A stretch of 27,066 nt of DNA from Rhodoferax sp. UBA5149 (GCF_002413825.1 NZ_DHXT01000150.1:32265-59330), one strand, 5' to 3'; numbered from the stretch's first letter, positions 1 through 7,113 are shown. The notes: generated by a model from the letters alone, not told the origin. Program-made: numbers and translations.

Positions 1-686
1 TTGAATGGAATGCGCCGTTCGCTGCGCAGATAGGCCGACACCCGGGCGTGCTGTGCAACCCGCTGGTGCAGCGCCCACACCAGCGGGGTTTTCTTCAAGG
101 CGCGCTGCGTCGCCTTGGGGAATGCATAGCGCAGGCCCTCCACCAGCTGGAACAGCGACAGGTCGGCATAGCTCAGTCGCGCGCCCACCAGATGCTGGTC
201 GCCTTTGGGGTTGCGCGCCAGCACGGCCTCCAGCCAGCCGAGGAATTTTGGCATGCGTTGGGTGCGAAATTCTTTCGCGGCCGTGGACGCTTCCTTTTTC
301 TGGTCCTCGTAATACAGGCTCGTGCCTACCGGGTGGTGCGTGTTGTGCGCCTCGTCCACCGCGTCGGCAATCGTCAGCTGGATCTGATGCGTCCACAGGC
401 GGTCGGCAACGCTTGCGCCCACCAGCTTGAGGCGCGGGCCCAGGTACAGCAGGATGGCGGCGGTCTGCCCGATCACTCGTTGGCCGTCCACCAGCAGCGG
501 GCAGGCAAACGGCGGCCGCGCCACGGACTCGTCTTGCAGGTAGTGGAACAAGGTCGGCAGGCCCTGCCCGTTGGAGGCGTCACCCCGCGCGACATCCACA
601 TAAGGCGCGCCGGCCGCTTCCAGCGCCAGACGGACAAATTCGCCGCGACCCTGGATGCTGGGCCAGTAGAGGAGTTGGTAAGGCAT
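1..686 (-). CDS. glutathione S-transferase, 3' end beyond window
   Basis: The reading frame opens at an ATG at 686 and stays open to the left edge, giving 228 codons; the C-terminus is cut by the window. The N-terminus reads MPYQLLYWPSIQGRGEFVRL, a thioredoxin-fold GST N-domain of the Sigma/Mu-like type with an early Tyr (residue 3 or 7) as the likely glutathione-activating residue. The middle has a PLLVDGQRVIGQTAAI segment, the cis-Pro and gamma-glutamyl-binding region of GSTs. The C-terminal half has the helical-domain LVGARLSYADLSLFQLVEGL motif. The usual length is about 210-240 residues, so only a few residues are missing. It would conjugate glutathione to electrophiles or act as a peroxidase in the cytoplasm. 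It lies 54 bp downstream of cusS on the same strand, but nothing shows that it belongs to the copper regulon. Confidence 0.88.
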   Translation of the reverse strand, partial: MPYQLLYWPSIQGRGEFVRLALEAAGAPYVDVARGDASNGQGLPTLFHYLQDESVARPPFACPLLVDGQRVIGQTAAILLYLGPRLKLVGASVADRLWTHQIQLTIADAVDEAHNTHHPVGTSLYYEDQKKEASTAAKEFRTQRMPKFLGWLEAVLARNPKGDQHLVGARLSYADLSLFQLVEGLRYAFPKATQRALKKTPLVWALHQRVAQHARVSAYLRSERRIPF

Positions 687-740
687 GGCCGACTATAGTC
701 ACTGGCCCCGCTTCTCGCTTGACGGAGCGCAACTGCTGGC

Positions 741-2132
741 TTAGACGCAAGGCAGTATGATCGTGAACGTGGTCACACCGTCGATGGATGCGACCGAGAT
801 CGTGCCGCCGTGGGCGACGATGATGGATTTGGTGATGGCCAGTCCCAGGCCGGTGCCTTCACTGGAGCGTTGGCGCGACGGATCGACGCGGAAGAAACGG
901 TCGAAGACCCGCTCCAAATAGTCTTGCGCAATGCCGTCGCCGGTGTTTTCCATGGCAATCGAGACCACGTCCGGGCCCGTGCTGATGCGCACGTGCACGG
1001 CGCTGTTGGCCGTCGAATGCCGCACCGCATTGGACAGCAGATTGCCCAGCGCCCGGCGCAACATGAGCCGGTCCGCAGTCACCTTGCCATCGCCGTCGAG
1101 CGTCAGCTGCAGCCCCTTGTCGTCGGCCACGGCATCGTAATACTCGAACAGGGCAAGAACCTCGGTCGCCAGATGGACGGTTTCCCGGCTCGGCACCACC
1201 AGGCCGTATTCGGCCTTGGCCAGCAGCAGCATGTCGGAGATCATGCGTGCCATGCGCTCGAACTCTTCGGCGTTCGATTCGAGAATGCCGCGGTAGGCGT
1301 CGGCCTCGCGCGGGCGCGACAGTGCGACCTGGGTTTGCGTCATCAGGTTGCTCACGGGCGTGCGCAACTCGTGCGCAATGTCGGAAGAAAAATCAGAGAG
1401 CCGGTGAAACGCTTCTTCCAGCCGCGCCAGCATCTCATTCAAGGATTGCGCGAGTTCGGCCAGTTCGACCGGCGCCGATTCCACCGCCAGGCGATAGCTC
1501 AGCTGCTGGGCGGTGACCGTTTGCGTTTGCTCGCGCATGGCGCGCAGCGGCGCCAGGCCGCGCCGGGCCGCTGCCCAACCCAAAAAACCGGTCAGTGCGG
1601 CGGCCCCGGCGACAAAGACCCACAGCGTTTGCAAAAAAGAATGCATGAACGCCTGATGGTGGGCGATGTCGGTGGCCACCGCTACAACCACCTTCTTCCC
1701 ACCGTTGATGCCCGTGGGCAATTCCGCCGCGATGCCACGGTAGGTTTGCTCTCCCAGCGTCCAGAGCATGGGGCGATGCGGGGTTTGGGTAGCGCTGGCA
1801 GTCACCAGGTCGGGGGCGAAGTTGGCGTTCGGCGTGGCAAAGATGACGGCGTGATTGGCGCCGATGACCATCACCTCAAGGCCGTGGTGCCCAATCAGCG
1901 AGTGGTCCAGCTGTTGTGAAAGACCGTTGAGATCGTCTTGGGACTTCAACATTTCCAGGGCATGCCGGGTGAGTTCCATTTTGCCCACCAGAACTTCCAT
2001 GTCCAGGTCCTCGAAGTGTTGCTCCACCGAGGAGGCGATCACGAACCCGAGCGCCAGCAGCACGGCCGACGAGGCGATGACGAACAGCAGCGTCAGCCGC
2101 CGGGTGATGGAGGTTCGTCCATTCAAGCGCAA
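741..2132 (-). CDS. cusS: heavy-metal sensor histidine kinase, CusS/CopS type
   Basis: This 463-residue protein is a membrane sensor kinase. It has a first membrane segment at about 13-35, a periplasmic sensor loop to about 167, a second membrane segment at about 168-188, a HAMP linker at about 189-241, and a HisKA domain with the phospho-acceptor His254 in [14 protein letters not shown]. The ATPase domain has an N box ([10 protein letters not shown]), a G1 box (ENTGDGIA), an F box (FDRFFRVD) and a G2 box (GTGLGLAI). Length and order match the CusS/CopS/IrlS heavy-metal kinase family. Its start overlaps the end of cusR by 10 bp, so the two are co-translated. It should sense periplasmic Cu(I)/Ag(I) and phosphorylate CusR. 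The metal specificity is inferred from the neighbouring cus genes. The sensor loop is His- and Met-containing but shows no motif I can name. Confidence 0.93.
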   Translation of the reverse strand: MRLNGRTSITRRLTLLFVIASSAVLLALGFVIASSVEQHFEDLDMEVLVGKMELTRHALEMLKSQDDLNGLSQQLDHSLIGHHGLEVMVIGANHAVIFATPNANFAPDLVTASATQTPHRPMLWTLGEQTYRGIAAELPTGINGGKKVVVAVATDIAHHQAFMHSFLQTLWVFVAGAAALTGFLGWAAARRGLAPLRAMREQTQTVTAQQLSYRLAVESAPVELAELAQSLNEMLARLEEAFHRLSDFSSDIAHELRTPVSNLMTQTQVALSRPREADAYRGILESNAEEFERMARMISDMLLLAKAEYGLVVPSRETVHLATEVLALFEYYDAVADDKGLQLTLDGDGKVTADRLMLRRALGNLLSNAVRHSTANSAVHVRISTGPDVVSIAMENTGDGIAQDYLERVFDRFFRVDPSRQRSSEGTGLGLAITKSIIVAHGGTISVASIDGVTTFTIILPCV

Positions 2133-2806
2133 TCGGGATTCTCCAGAACGTAGCCCATGCCGCGCACGGTGCGGATGAGTTTGGGCTCAAAATTGTCGTC
2201 CAGCTTGACGCGCAGGCGGCGCATGGCGACCTCGATGACGTTGGTGTCGCTGTCGAAATTCATGTCCCACACTTGCGATGCGATGAGCGAGCGTGGCAGC
2301 ACCTCGCCTTGTCGCCGCAGCAGCAATTCGAGCAAGGCAAATTCCTTGGCCGTCAGATCAATCCGCTTACCCGCGCGCGTGACGCGACGCCGCAGCAAAT
2401 CAAGTTCCAGATCGGCCGCACCCAGAAACTCCGCCGCCTTGGCCTTGCTGCCGCGGCGCAATAGGGTGCGTACCCGGGCCAGCAACTCGGAAAAAGCAAA
2501 GGGTTTGACCAAATAGTCGTCGGCGCCGAGTTCCAAACCCTTGACGCGGTCATCCACATGGTCGCGGGCGCTCAGAAACAGCACCGGTGTGTCCTTGCCG
2601 GCCTTGCGGATGCCTTGCAAGACCGCCCAGCCGTCGATGCCAGGCAGCATCACATCAAGAATCGCGAGGTCATAGGCCTCGGTCAGCGCGTGATGCAGAC
2701 CGTCCGTGCCGTCGCGCACCAGATCGACGACGAAGCCGGCTTCGACCAAACCCTGTTTCAGGTAGTCCCCGGTCTTGGGTTCGTCCTCAACAATGAGGAT
2801 TCTCAT
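2123..2806 (-). CDS. cusR: OmpR-family copper response regulator, CusR/CopR type
   Basis: This 227-residue protein has a receiver domain (acidic pair E7/D8, phospho-acceptor Asp51 in LDVMLPG, Lys101 in LVKPF) and a C-terminal winged-helix DNA-binding domain (about 130-222) ending with the family's [11 protein letters not shown] motif. Length and motifs match the CusR/CopR/IrlR group. The ATG at 2806 is preceded by AGGAAC at a suitable distance. It is the first gene of the cusRS pair and is divergent from the large resistance operon. It is the probable reader of the ATAACA-N4-TGTAAT boxes at 2931, 4633 and 15798, and perhaps of its own promoter. That pairing is an inference from position. Confidence 0.93.
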   Translation of the reverse strand: MRILIVEDEPKTGDYLKQGLVEAGFVVDLVRDGTDGLHHALTEAYDLAILDVMLPGIDGWAVLQGIRKAGKDTPVLFLSARDHVDDRVKGLELGADDYLVKPFAFSELLARVRTLLRRGSKAKAAEFLGAADLELDLLRRRVTRAGKRIDLTAKEFALLELLLRRQGEVLPRSLIASQVWDMNFDSDTNVIEVAMRRLRVKLDDNFEPKLIRTVRGMGYVLENPDCA

Positions 2807-2930
2807 GGCAGTTCCTAATCAGTTGGGGACAGAGCTTGCTCGCTGAGCGTAGCGCGGACTGTCCCGCAAAGTTCTATTGTTCATGTAACGTGGCCGCCAT
2901 TCTGCGCTGCTTGGGCGACTGGGGACGCAG

Positions 2931-2946
2931 ATAACAGCAATGTAAT
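2931..2946 (+). promoter_or_regulatory. candidate CusR/CopR box, copy A
   Basis: The sequence is ATAACA-GCAA-TGTAAT, an imperfect inverted repeat with a 4-bp spacer. The wider segment 2928-2966 aligns without gaps to 4630-4668 (same CAGATAACAG start and TTCTGTT end). It lies 124 bp upstream of the cusR start codon and about 235 bp upstream of the lipoprotein start, so it could serve either direction. Confidence 0.6.
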
Positions 2947-3081
2947 CTGACGGTCCGTGTTCTGTTGGGTGTGGATGTTGATGGTGTTTCATGTAAGGGC
3001 CGCGGCGCCGCTGAAAAAAATGCAAAGATGGATTGAACGCATCAAATGAAGATGGGTGACGCCAAGTAAGGTTACACAACG

Positions 3082-3136
3082 CTGACTGAAATGTCATAAA
3101 TACGTCATCTCTTCGACGGTTTCATTTTCATATGAT
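3082..3136 (+). promoter_or_regulatory. degenerate box D plus -10 element for the lipoprotein gene
   Basis: CTGACT-GAAA-TGTCAT (3082-3097) resembles the other boxes with several mismatches. It is followed by CGTCAT at 3103-3108, an 11-bp-period direct repeat of TGTCAT, which is the helical phasing typical of OmpR-family sites. TATGAT at 3131-3136 matches a -10 hexamer in five of six positions and starts 49 bp after the box start. Transcription from it would begin about 40 bp upstream of the ATG at 3183. Confidence 0.4.
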
Positions 3137-3182
3137 GCTCATGCCTCTTTTGAGAAATTCCTGTTACCAGTGGAGAACTGCC

Positions 3183-3554
3183 ATGAATATGAATTGGAAA
3201 TCGTTGCGGCGCATTGTCTCGGTGTTGCTGCTGGGCGTTGTGATAGCTGGCTGCGCTTCGGGTCCGAACGCACCATCGCCTGAACTGCGGCAGCGGATCG
3301 AGGCCGCACGCACCCGCGGCGATCACGAGGCATTGGTCACCTACTACGACCGGGAAGCCACTGTGGCCCGCGCCAGTGCCGCTGAACATCGCAAGATGGC
3401 CAAGAGCTACCAGGGGATGTCCACGGGCGGACGAGGCGGCTCCAGCATGCCGGTCCACTGCAATTCCATCGTCAGCCTGTACGAGAGCATGGCGACCGAA
3501 TACGAGGGTTTGGCAGCGGGCCATCGACAAATGGCGGCTAGTGCGCAGCCCTGA
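3183..3554 (+). CDS. small lipoprotein with a two-fold helical repeat
   Basis: This 123-residue protein has a lipoprotein signal peptide: a basic N-terminus, a hydrophobic stretch to about residue 20, and the lipobox IAGC with Cys24. The ATG at 3183 is chosen over an in-frame ATG at 3132 because GGAGA precedes it and the signal peptide then has normal length. The mature part contains two related helical units, about 54-76 and 99-120. Each has a Tyr 14 residues before His and ends in A(E/G)HR(K/Q)MA. A single Cys follows a His at 92-93. It is first in the plus-strand run, directly behind a candidate CusR-controlled promoter. I do not recognise a named domain. Its place suggests a copper-induced envelope lipoprotein, and His/Met metal binding is possible but unproven. 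Confidence 0.82.
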   Translation: MNMNWKSLRRIVSVLLLGVVIAGCASGPNAPSPELRQRIEAARTRGDHEALVTYYDREATVARASAAEHRKMAKSYQGMSTGGRGGSSMPVHCNSIVSLYESMATEYEGLAAGHRQMAASAQP

Positions 3555-3628
3555 AGGCGAACTGGTAGCCATGCCGTTTGCTCGTGCGTGCGTGACATGA
3601 ACTGCTCTTGCGCAGAAAGACACATGAC

Positions 3629-3877
3629 ATGAGCGTTCCAACGAAACCCGTTGATTTCATCCGCCCGCTTGCTGGCATAAGCCAACCGCTGGGTAAAAGC
3701 TCCGGCGCTCAGGGAACAGGATTTCAGGATGTGCTGGTGCAGGCATTGCAAACGACGAGTGCTCTGCAAAAGGAATCTGGACGGCTTTCCAAGGATTTTC
3801 AGCTGGAAAACTCGACGGCAAGTCTTGAGGAAACCATACTGGTCGGCGTCAAATCGAACATTGCATTTTCGTCGTGA
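3629..3877 (+). CDS. short FliE-like protein, function unknown
   Basis: The product is 82 residues from the ATG at 3629; a TTG at 3608 is a less likely start. It has no signal peptide or membrane segment. The pattern resembles the flagellar basal-body protein FliE: an N-terminal PLAGIS, then F-x-D-V-L-x-x-AL, a Leu/Gln-rich helix ending in a D-F, and a second helix SLEETILVGVKSNIAF that matches FliE's SL-x-x-VM-x-x-x-KA-x-x-x-F helix. FliE is usually about 100-110 residues and continues with a VRNKLV-x-AY-x-E tail, which is missing here. No flagellar gene is nearby. It may be a truncated or repurposed FliE-like protein, or the match may be a chance likeness between short amphipathic helices. 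Confidence 0.6.
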   Translation: MSVPTKPVDFIRPLAGISQPLGKSSGAQGTGFQDVLVQALQTTSALQKESGRLSKDFQLENSTASLEETILVGVKSNIAFSS

Positions 3878-3892
3878 GTTTTCTTCTCACGA
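3872..3892 (+). other. hairpin overlapping the stop of the FliE-like gene
   Basis: TCGTGAG and CTCACGA form a perfect 7-bp stem around a 7-nt pyrimidine-rich loop. The stop codon of the FliE-like gene lies in the left arm. No T-run follows, so it is not a standard terminator. It could stabilise or partly attenuate the transcript before the cupredoxin gene. Confidence 0.4.
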
Positions 3893-3921
3893 TTTGCCCA
3901 ACGTGATGACACGAGGATTCC

Positions 3922-4440
3922 ATGAAATTACACAAGCTTCTGATCGCCATACCCGGTATTTTGCTAGCCATGACCGCCATGACCGCCATGGCCTCTGGCA
4001 ATCACGCAGGGGGTCATGACAAAGCGCTGATCGGCAAGCCCGGTGTCGCATCCAAAGTCGCGCGTACCGTCATCGTCACTATGACGGACGACATGCGCTT
4101 CCACGCGTCAACGTTCAATGTCAAGCAGGGTGAAACCATCCGCTTTATTGTCAAAAACACCGGCCAGCTTAAGCACGAGATGGTGCTGGGCACTGAAAAG
4201 GAACTCAAGGAACATGCCGAAGTGATGAAGAAATATCCGGCGATGGAGCATGCCGACGCCAACATGGTCACGGTAGCGCCGGGCATGAGCGGCGAGATCA
4301 TCTGGCGGTTCACCAAGGCGGGCAAGGTTGATTTTGCCTGCCTGCAGCCGGGGCACTACGACGCCGGTATGAAGGGGGTGATCAAAATTTCCGCGAATAA
4401 AGTGAACAACAAGGAGCAGGGTCATGCCCGCAACCATTAA
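3922..4440 (+). CDS. copI: periplasmic cupredoxin, CopI-like
   Basis: This 172-residue protein has a signal peptide of about 24 residues ending in AMA, with a small tandem MTAMTAMA. The mature part is a plastocyanin-like domain with a full set of type-1 copper ligands: His85 in LKHEM, then Cys140, His145 and Met150 in a C-x4-H-x4-M cluster. The insert between residues 91 and 115 is rich in Lys, Glu and Met, as in CopI proteins of Rubrivivax-type bacteria, which protect periplasmic and membrane enzymes from copper. The first residues after the signal also carry His (HAGGHDK). The gene lies 44 bp after the FliE-like gene, in the same orientation. The cupredoxin call is firm; the CopI name is by resemblance and context. 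Confidence 0.88.
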   Translation: MKLHKLLIAIPGILLAMTAMTAMASGNHAGGHDKALIGKPGVASKVARTVIVTMTDDMRFHASTFNVKQGETIRFIVKNTGQLKHEMVLGTEKELKEHAEVMKKYPAMEHADANMVTVAPGMSGEIIWRFTKAGKVDFACLQPGHYDAGMKGVIKISANKVNNKEQGHARNH

Positions 4441-4517
4441 TCAATGAAGCAACCGGTCATCTTCCTATTCCCAGGGAGCGGTCCGCAAGATCGACCAAGA
4501 CCGCCAAGCAGGTGCAT

Positions 4518-4575
4518 TAGTGGCCCCAGACCTTGTGGAATATGCGTGGTCTGCTATCTATTTTGCAGCTAATGG
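4518..4575 (+). repeat. dispersed repeat, copy 1
   Basis: It shares an exact 14-mer GTGGAATATGCGTG with 26880-26893, flanked in both by GGCCCC upstream and a GCTAT-x-x-TTTT-x-(C/T)AG element and ATGG downstream. The copies differ by a few bases and a short indel. The inner part is weakly palindromic, as in interspersed non-coding elements. Confidence 0.5.
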
Positions 4576-4629
4576 TCGCTACTCGTCTGACCGGCCGCCT
4601 TTTTGCGCTGCTCATGCGCCTGTGCGGCG

Positions 4630-4692
4630 CAGATAACAGGAATGTAATCTTTGGGTCATCATTCTGTTAAGGCTAGGCCAGCAAACTGTGAT
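4630..4692 (+). promoter_or_regulatory. candidate CusR box B and promoter of the Met-rich gene
   Basis: The box is ATAACA-GGAA-TGTAAT at 4633-4648, followed 11 bp on by GGTCAT and then TTCTGTTA at 4662-4669, which pairs imperfectly with the leading TAACAG. GCAAACTGTG at 4681-4690 begins 48 bp after the box start. The same 10-mer stands at the same distance in copy C before cusF. The exact -10 hexamer is uncertain. Confidence 0.6.
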
Positions 4693-4770
4693 TAAACAGG
4701 TCCCCAAAGATTGGCCCCACCCATTTTGTTGCTCGGGGGTCGGCAACCCGCTGATTAAAGGAGTACCACG

Positions 4771-5250
4771 ATGAAAAACCTAGCCATGACAGCCCTTGCG
4801 ACTGCACTCGCGTTTGCCACGCCGGCGTTCGCAGACGATGCGCACCATCCGGAGGCAGCGCCGGGGGCCAAGGCCGTGTCCACCCAACCAGCGGCCAAGA
4901 ACCCCGCCCAGACGGTTCAGAAGATGCAGGACAACGTCAAGAAGATGCAGCCCCAACTGGACCGCATCGCGAAGGCGAAGACGGATGAAGAGCGGCAAAA
5001 GGCGATGGCCGAGCACATGAAAACCATGCAGGAGAACATGCAGATGGTCCGCGGCATGCAGGCTGACACCATGGGCTGCCCCATGATGGAAGGCGGCATG
5101 ATGGGCAAGGGTGGCATGGGCATGATGGCGCACGGCGCCCAGCCAGACGGCGCGCCGGATCACATGCAGCAGATGGAAAAGCGCATGGAGATGATGCAGG
5201 ACATGATGAAGACGATGATGGAGCGCATGCCAGCGCCAGCTGCCAAGTAA
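4771..5250 (+). CDS. Met-rich periplasmic copper-binding protein
   Basis: This 159-residue protein has a clear signal peptide ending TPAFA after residue 21. The mature chain starts with DDAHH and has about 26 methionines in 138 residues, many as MM or M-x-M, plus one Cys in MGCPMM. Two helical Gln/Lys/Met segments (about 50-95 and 128-152) flank a Gly/Met-rich centre (GGMMGKGGMGMMAHG). Such thioether clusters bind Cu(I) or Ag(I), as in CopC/PcoE/CusF-type proteins. GGAG stands 8 bp before the ATG. It has its own predicted CusR-type promoter. A periplasmic copper sponge or chaperone is the likely role; I cannot assign it to a named family. Confidence 0.85.
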   Translation: MKNLAMTALATALAFATPAFADDAHHPEAAPGAKAVSTQPAAKNPAQTVQKMQDNVKKMQPQLDRIAKAKTDEERQKAMAEHMKTMQENMQMVRGMQADTMGCPMMEGGMMGKGGMGMMAHGAQPDGAPDHMQQMEKRMEMMQDMMKTMMERMPAPAAK

Positions 5251-5259
5251 GGACTCATC

Positions 5260-5541
5260 ATGAACCATGAGCATGGAGAATCTGAGACACCGCCCGGTTT
5301 CTGGACTTCCCGCTACGCGATTGGTTTGATTGTTATCGGGGCCGTCGCGGGCTACTTCCTGTTGACAGAGCATCGCGCTCACTTGTTCGGCGCGCTGCCG
5401 TTTCTGCTGCTGTTGGCCTGCCCGCTGATGCATGTCTTCATGCATCACGGTCACGGTGCTCATGGTCATCACCATGGTCCAGGCGAACCTCAAGCCGGGC
5501 CGGACAAGCCAGACCAGGCGAAACAAGGGACTCCATCATGA
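5260..5541 (+). CDS. DUF2933 small membrane protein
   Basis: This 93-residue protein matches the DUF2933 pattern: W-T-S-R-Y, a membrane segment at about 24-37, the conserved LLTEHRAHL, a second hydrophobic stretch with LLLLACPLMH, and a His-rich tail (HHGHGAHGHHHG). The CPLMHxFMHH part carries Cys, Met and His side chains suited to soft metals. The gene follows the Met-rich gene by 9 bp and overlaps the next gene by 4 bp (ATGA), so all three are co-translated. DUF2933 genes often sit in copper or heavy-metal clusters; the function is unknown. Confidence 0.88.
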   Translation: MNHEHGESETPPGFWTSRYAIGLIVIGAVAGYFLLTEHRAHLFGALPFLLLLACPLMHVFMHHGHGAHGHHHGPGEPQAGPDKPDQAKQGTPS

Positions 5542-6188
5542 GCCACGACCAGCCGGCCTACGGGCTCTGGACGCTCGTCGTTCTTAACTCGGCAATTTTC
5601 ATCATGTTCGCCTACAGCTTTTTCAAGCCGGCAACGGCGCGAGACTGGCGAACCTTCAGCGCATTCTCCGCGTTTATCGTGGCTTTGTTTGTCGAGATGT
5701 ACGGGTTCCCGTTGACCATCTACCTGCTGTCGGGATGGCTGCAGACCAAGTATCCGGGCCTGGACATCCTGTCCCATGATGCGGGGCATTTGTGGTCGAC
5801 CTTGTTGGGCGAAAAAGGAGACCCCCACTTTGGTGTCTTGCATATTGCCAGTTACATCTTCCTGGCCTGTGGCTTCATTCTGCTGTCCAGTGCGTGGAAT
5901 GTCCTGTACCACGCGCAACGCCGGGATGCGCTCGCTGTCGCCGGACCTTATGCCGTGATTCGACATCCGCAGTACGTCGCCTTCGTGCTCATCCTGCTTG
6001 GCTTCCTGCTGCAATGGCCGACGCTGCTCACGCTGCTGATGTTCCCGATCCTGCTGGTCATGTATGCGCGCCTCGCGATCACGGAAGAGGCCGAGATGCG
6101 CAAGCGATTCGGCGCCGAGTTCGAAGCCTACGCAGCGCGTACGCCACGCTTTCTGCCGTCATGGCGAAAGCCAACGCCAGTCGTTTAA
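5538..6188 (+). CDS. isoprenylcysteine carboxylmethyltransferase-like membrane protein
   Basis: This 216-residue protein has about five membrane segments and a C-terminal ICMT/PEMT signature: GPYAVIRHPQYVAF, then a hydrophobic hairpin, then ITEEAEMRKRFGAEFEAYAARTPRFLP. The RHPQY and EE...FG..Y residues bind S-adenosylmethionine in this superfamily. Bacterial members are usually annotated as isoprenylcysteine methyltransferase or phospholipid methyltransferase family; the substrate is unknown. It is translationally coupled to DUF2933. Close pairing of DUF2933 and an ICMT-like protein suggests a joint membrane function in metal stress. Confidence 0.85.
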   Translation: MSHDQPAYGLWTLVVLNSAIFIMFAYSFFKPATARDWRTFSAFSAFIVALFVEMYGFPLTIYLLSGWLQTKYPGLDILSHDAGHLWSTLLGEKGDPHFGVLHIASYIFLACGFILLSSAWNVLYHAQRRDALAVAGPYAVIRHPQYVAFVLILLGFLLQWPTLLTLLMFPILLVMYARLAITEEAEMRKRFGAEFEAYAARTPRFLPSWRKPTPVV

Positions 6189-6214
6189 GAGCATGTGGAC
6201 GACCAGGCCCAGCT

Positions 6215-7090
6215 ATGAGCAAGAAGAACCCCAAGGACAAGCCCAGCAAGGGCAACCACCCGGCGGCGGCCAAGGGTGATGGTGGCGCGCCGGTTGCGTT
6301 CACCACCGGCGAATGGCCAGCGAAACCCTCGATCTCGCGCGAGGACTATGACGCACAGCTGCACATTCTCCAAGTCGAGCTGGTCAAGCTGCAGCGGCAT
6401 TTCATAGGTTGCGGCGACAAAATCCTCATACTACTGGAAGGCCGCGACGCCGCTGGCAAGGACGGCAGCATCAAGCGTATCGTGGAATACCTTAGCCCCC
6501 GGGAGACCCGCGTGGTTGCTATGGGCAAGCCATCCGACCGAGAACGCAGTGGCTGGTACTTCCAGCGCTATGTCGCCCAACTCCCAGTCGCCGAAGAACT
6601 CGTTTTGTTCAATCGAAGTTGGTACAACCGCGCGGGTGTCGAGCATGTGATGGGCTTTTGCTCCAAGGAGGAGCACGAAAAGTTCATGCAGTCGGTGCCG
6701 AAGTTCGAGGAGATGCTGGCCAACTCGGGCATCAAGCTGCTGAAATACTACCTCGATATCAGCAAGGACGAGCAGATACGGCGTCTGGCCGACCGTGCGC
6801 GCGATCCGCTCAAGCAGTGGAAGTCCAGCCCGATCGACGCGGTGGCAGTCAAACACTGGAAAGCATACTCCGCCGCGCGTGACACGATGCTGCTGCGAAC
6901 ACATACCGCTGTCGCCCCATGGCACATCGTGCGCGCGGACGACAAGCGCCTCGCGCGCCTCAATCTGATGCGCGACATCCTGTCTCGGCTGCACTACGCC
7001 GGCAAGAAAATAAAACTCGTCCAGCCTGAACCGGACATCGCGTTCGAATTTACGCCGGATTGCATCGCCGCCAAGCAATTGGCACGCTGA
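6215..7090 (+). CDS. ppk2: polyphosphate kinase 2 (PPK2)
   Basis: This 291-residue protein is placed from the ATG at 6215 (MSKKNPKD); the frame is open further upstream but that part is antisense-like and overlaps the methyltransferase gene. The Walker A is GRDAAGKDG (76-84) and the Walker B region is LVLFNRSWYNRAGVEHVMGF (130-149). SDRERSGWYFQRYV and the lid segment with LKQWKSSPID are hallmarks of PPK2. The product transfers phosphate between polyphosphate and nucleotides in the cytoplasm. The first 40 residues are Lys/Pro/Gly-rich and likely disordered. It lies 26 bp after the methyltransferase gene and 23 bp before a P-type ATPase gene, so it appears to be in the same operon. Polyphosphate chelates metals and its breakdown can aid metal export; a role in copper tolerance here is an inference. 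Confidence 0.93.
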   Translation: MSKKNPKDKPSKGNHPAAAKGDGGAPVAFTTGEWPAKPSISREDYDAQLHILQVELVKLQRHFIGCGDKILILLEGRDAAGKDGSIKRIVEYLSPRETRVVAMGKPSDRERSGWYFQRYVAQLPVAEELVLFNRSWYNRAGVEHVMGFCSKEEHEKFMQSVPKFEEMLANSGIKLLKYYLDISKDEQIRRLADRARDPLKQWKSSPIDAVAVKHWKAYSAARDTMLLRTHTAVAPWHIVRADDKRLARLNLMRDILSRLHYAGKKIKLVQPEPDIAFEFTPDCIAAKQLAR

Positions 7091-7113
7091 ATCCCGCCTG
7101 CCAAGGAGCAATC

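Larger units (their letters stand above)
2807..3182. promoter_or_regulatory. divergent control region between cusRS and the resistance genes
   Basis: This 376-bp gap holds no convincing gene. It contains two candidate regulator boxes, at 2931-2946 and around 3082-3108, and a -10-like TATGAT at 3131-3136. It also has a GCGGCGCCGC palindrome followed by an A-run near 3000-3019. Promoters for both cusRS (leftward) and the lipoprotein gene (rightward) must lie here. The leftward promoter elements are not clear by eye. Confidence 0.6.
4441..4770. other. 330-bp intergenic region with repeat and promoter
   Basis: No gene is seen here. It contains a weak inverted repeat (GCGGTC at 4478, GACCGC at 4499), one copy of a dispersed repeat at 4518-4575, a CGGCCGCC-TTTTT stretch near 4590-4605 that could end transcription weakly, and the second regulator box with its promoter (4630-4692). 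Confidence 0.6.

Noticed and set aside
48..698. Long plus-strand ORFs over the first 700 bases
   Set aside because: They are antisense to the glutathione S-transferase gene, whose protein shows clear family motifs.
3000..3019. GC palindrome followed by A-run as a terminator
   Set aside because: For rightward transcripts the run would be A, not U; for leftward transcripts the U-run would come before the stem.
2819..3097. 92-residue minus-strand ORF upstream of cusR
   Set aside because: Composition is not protein-like and it covers the regulator boxes of the divergent control region.
3105..3641. 178-residue minus-strand ORF opposite the lipoprotein gene
   Set aside because: The plus strand has a signal peptide, lipobox, repeat and ribosome site; the minus frame has none.
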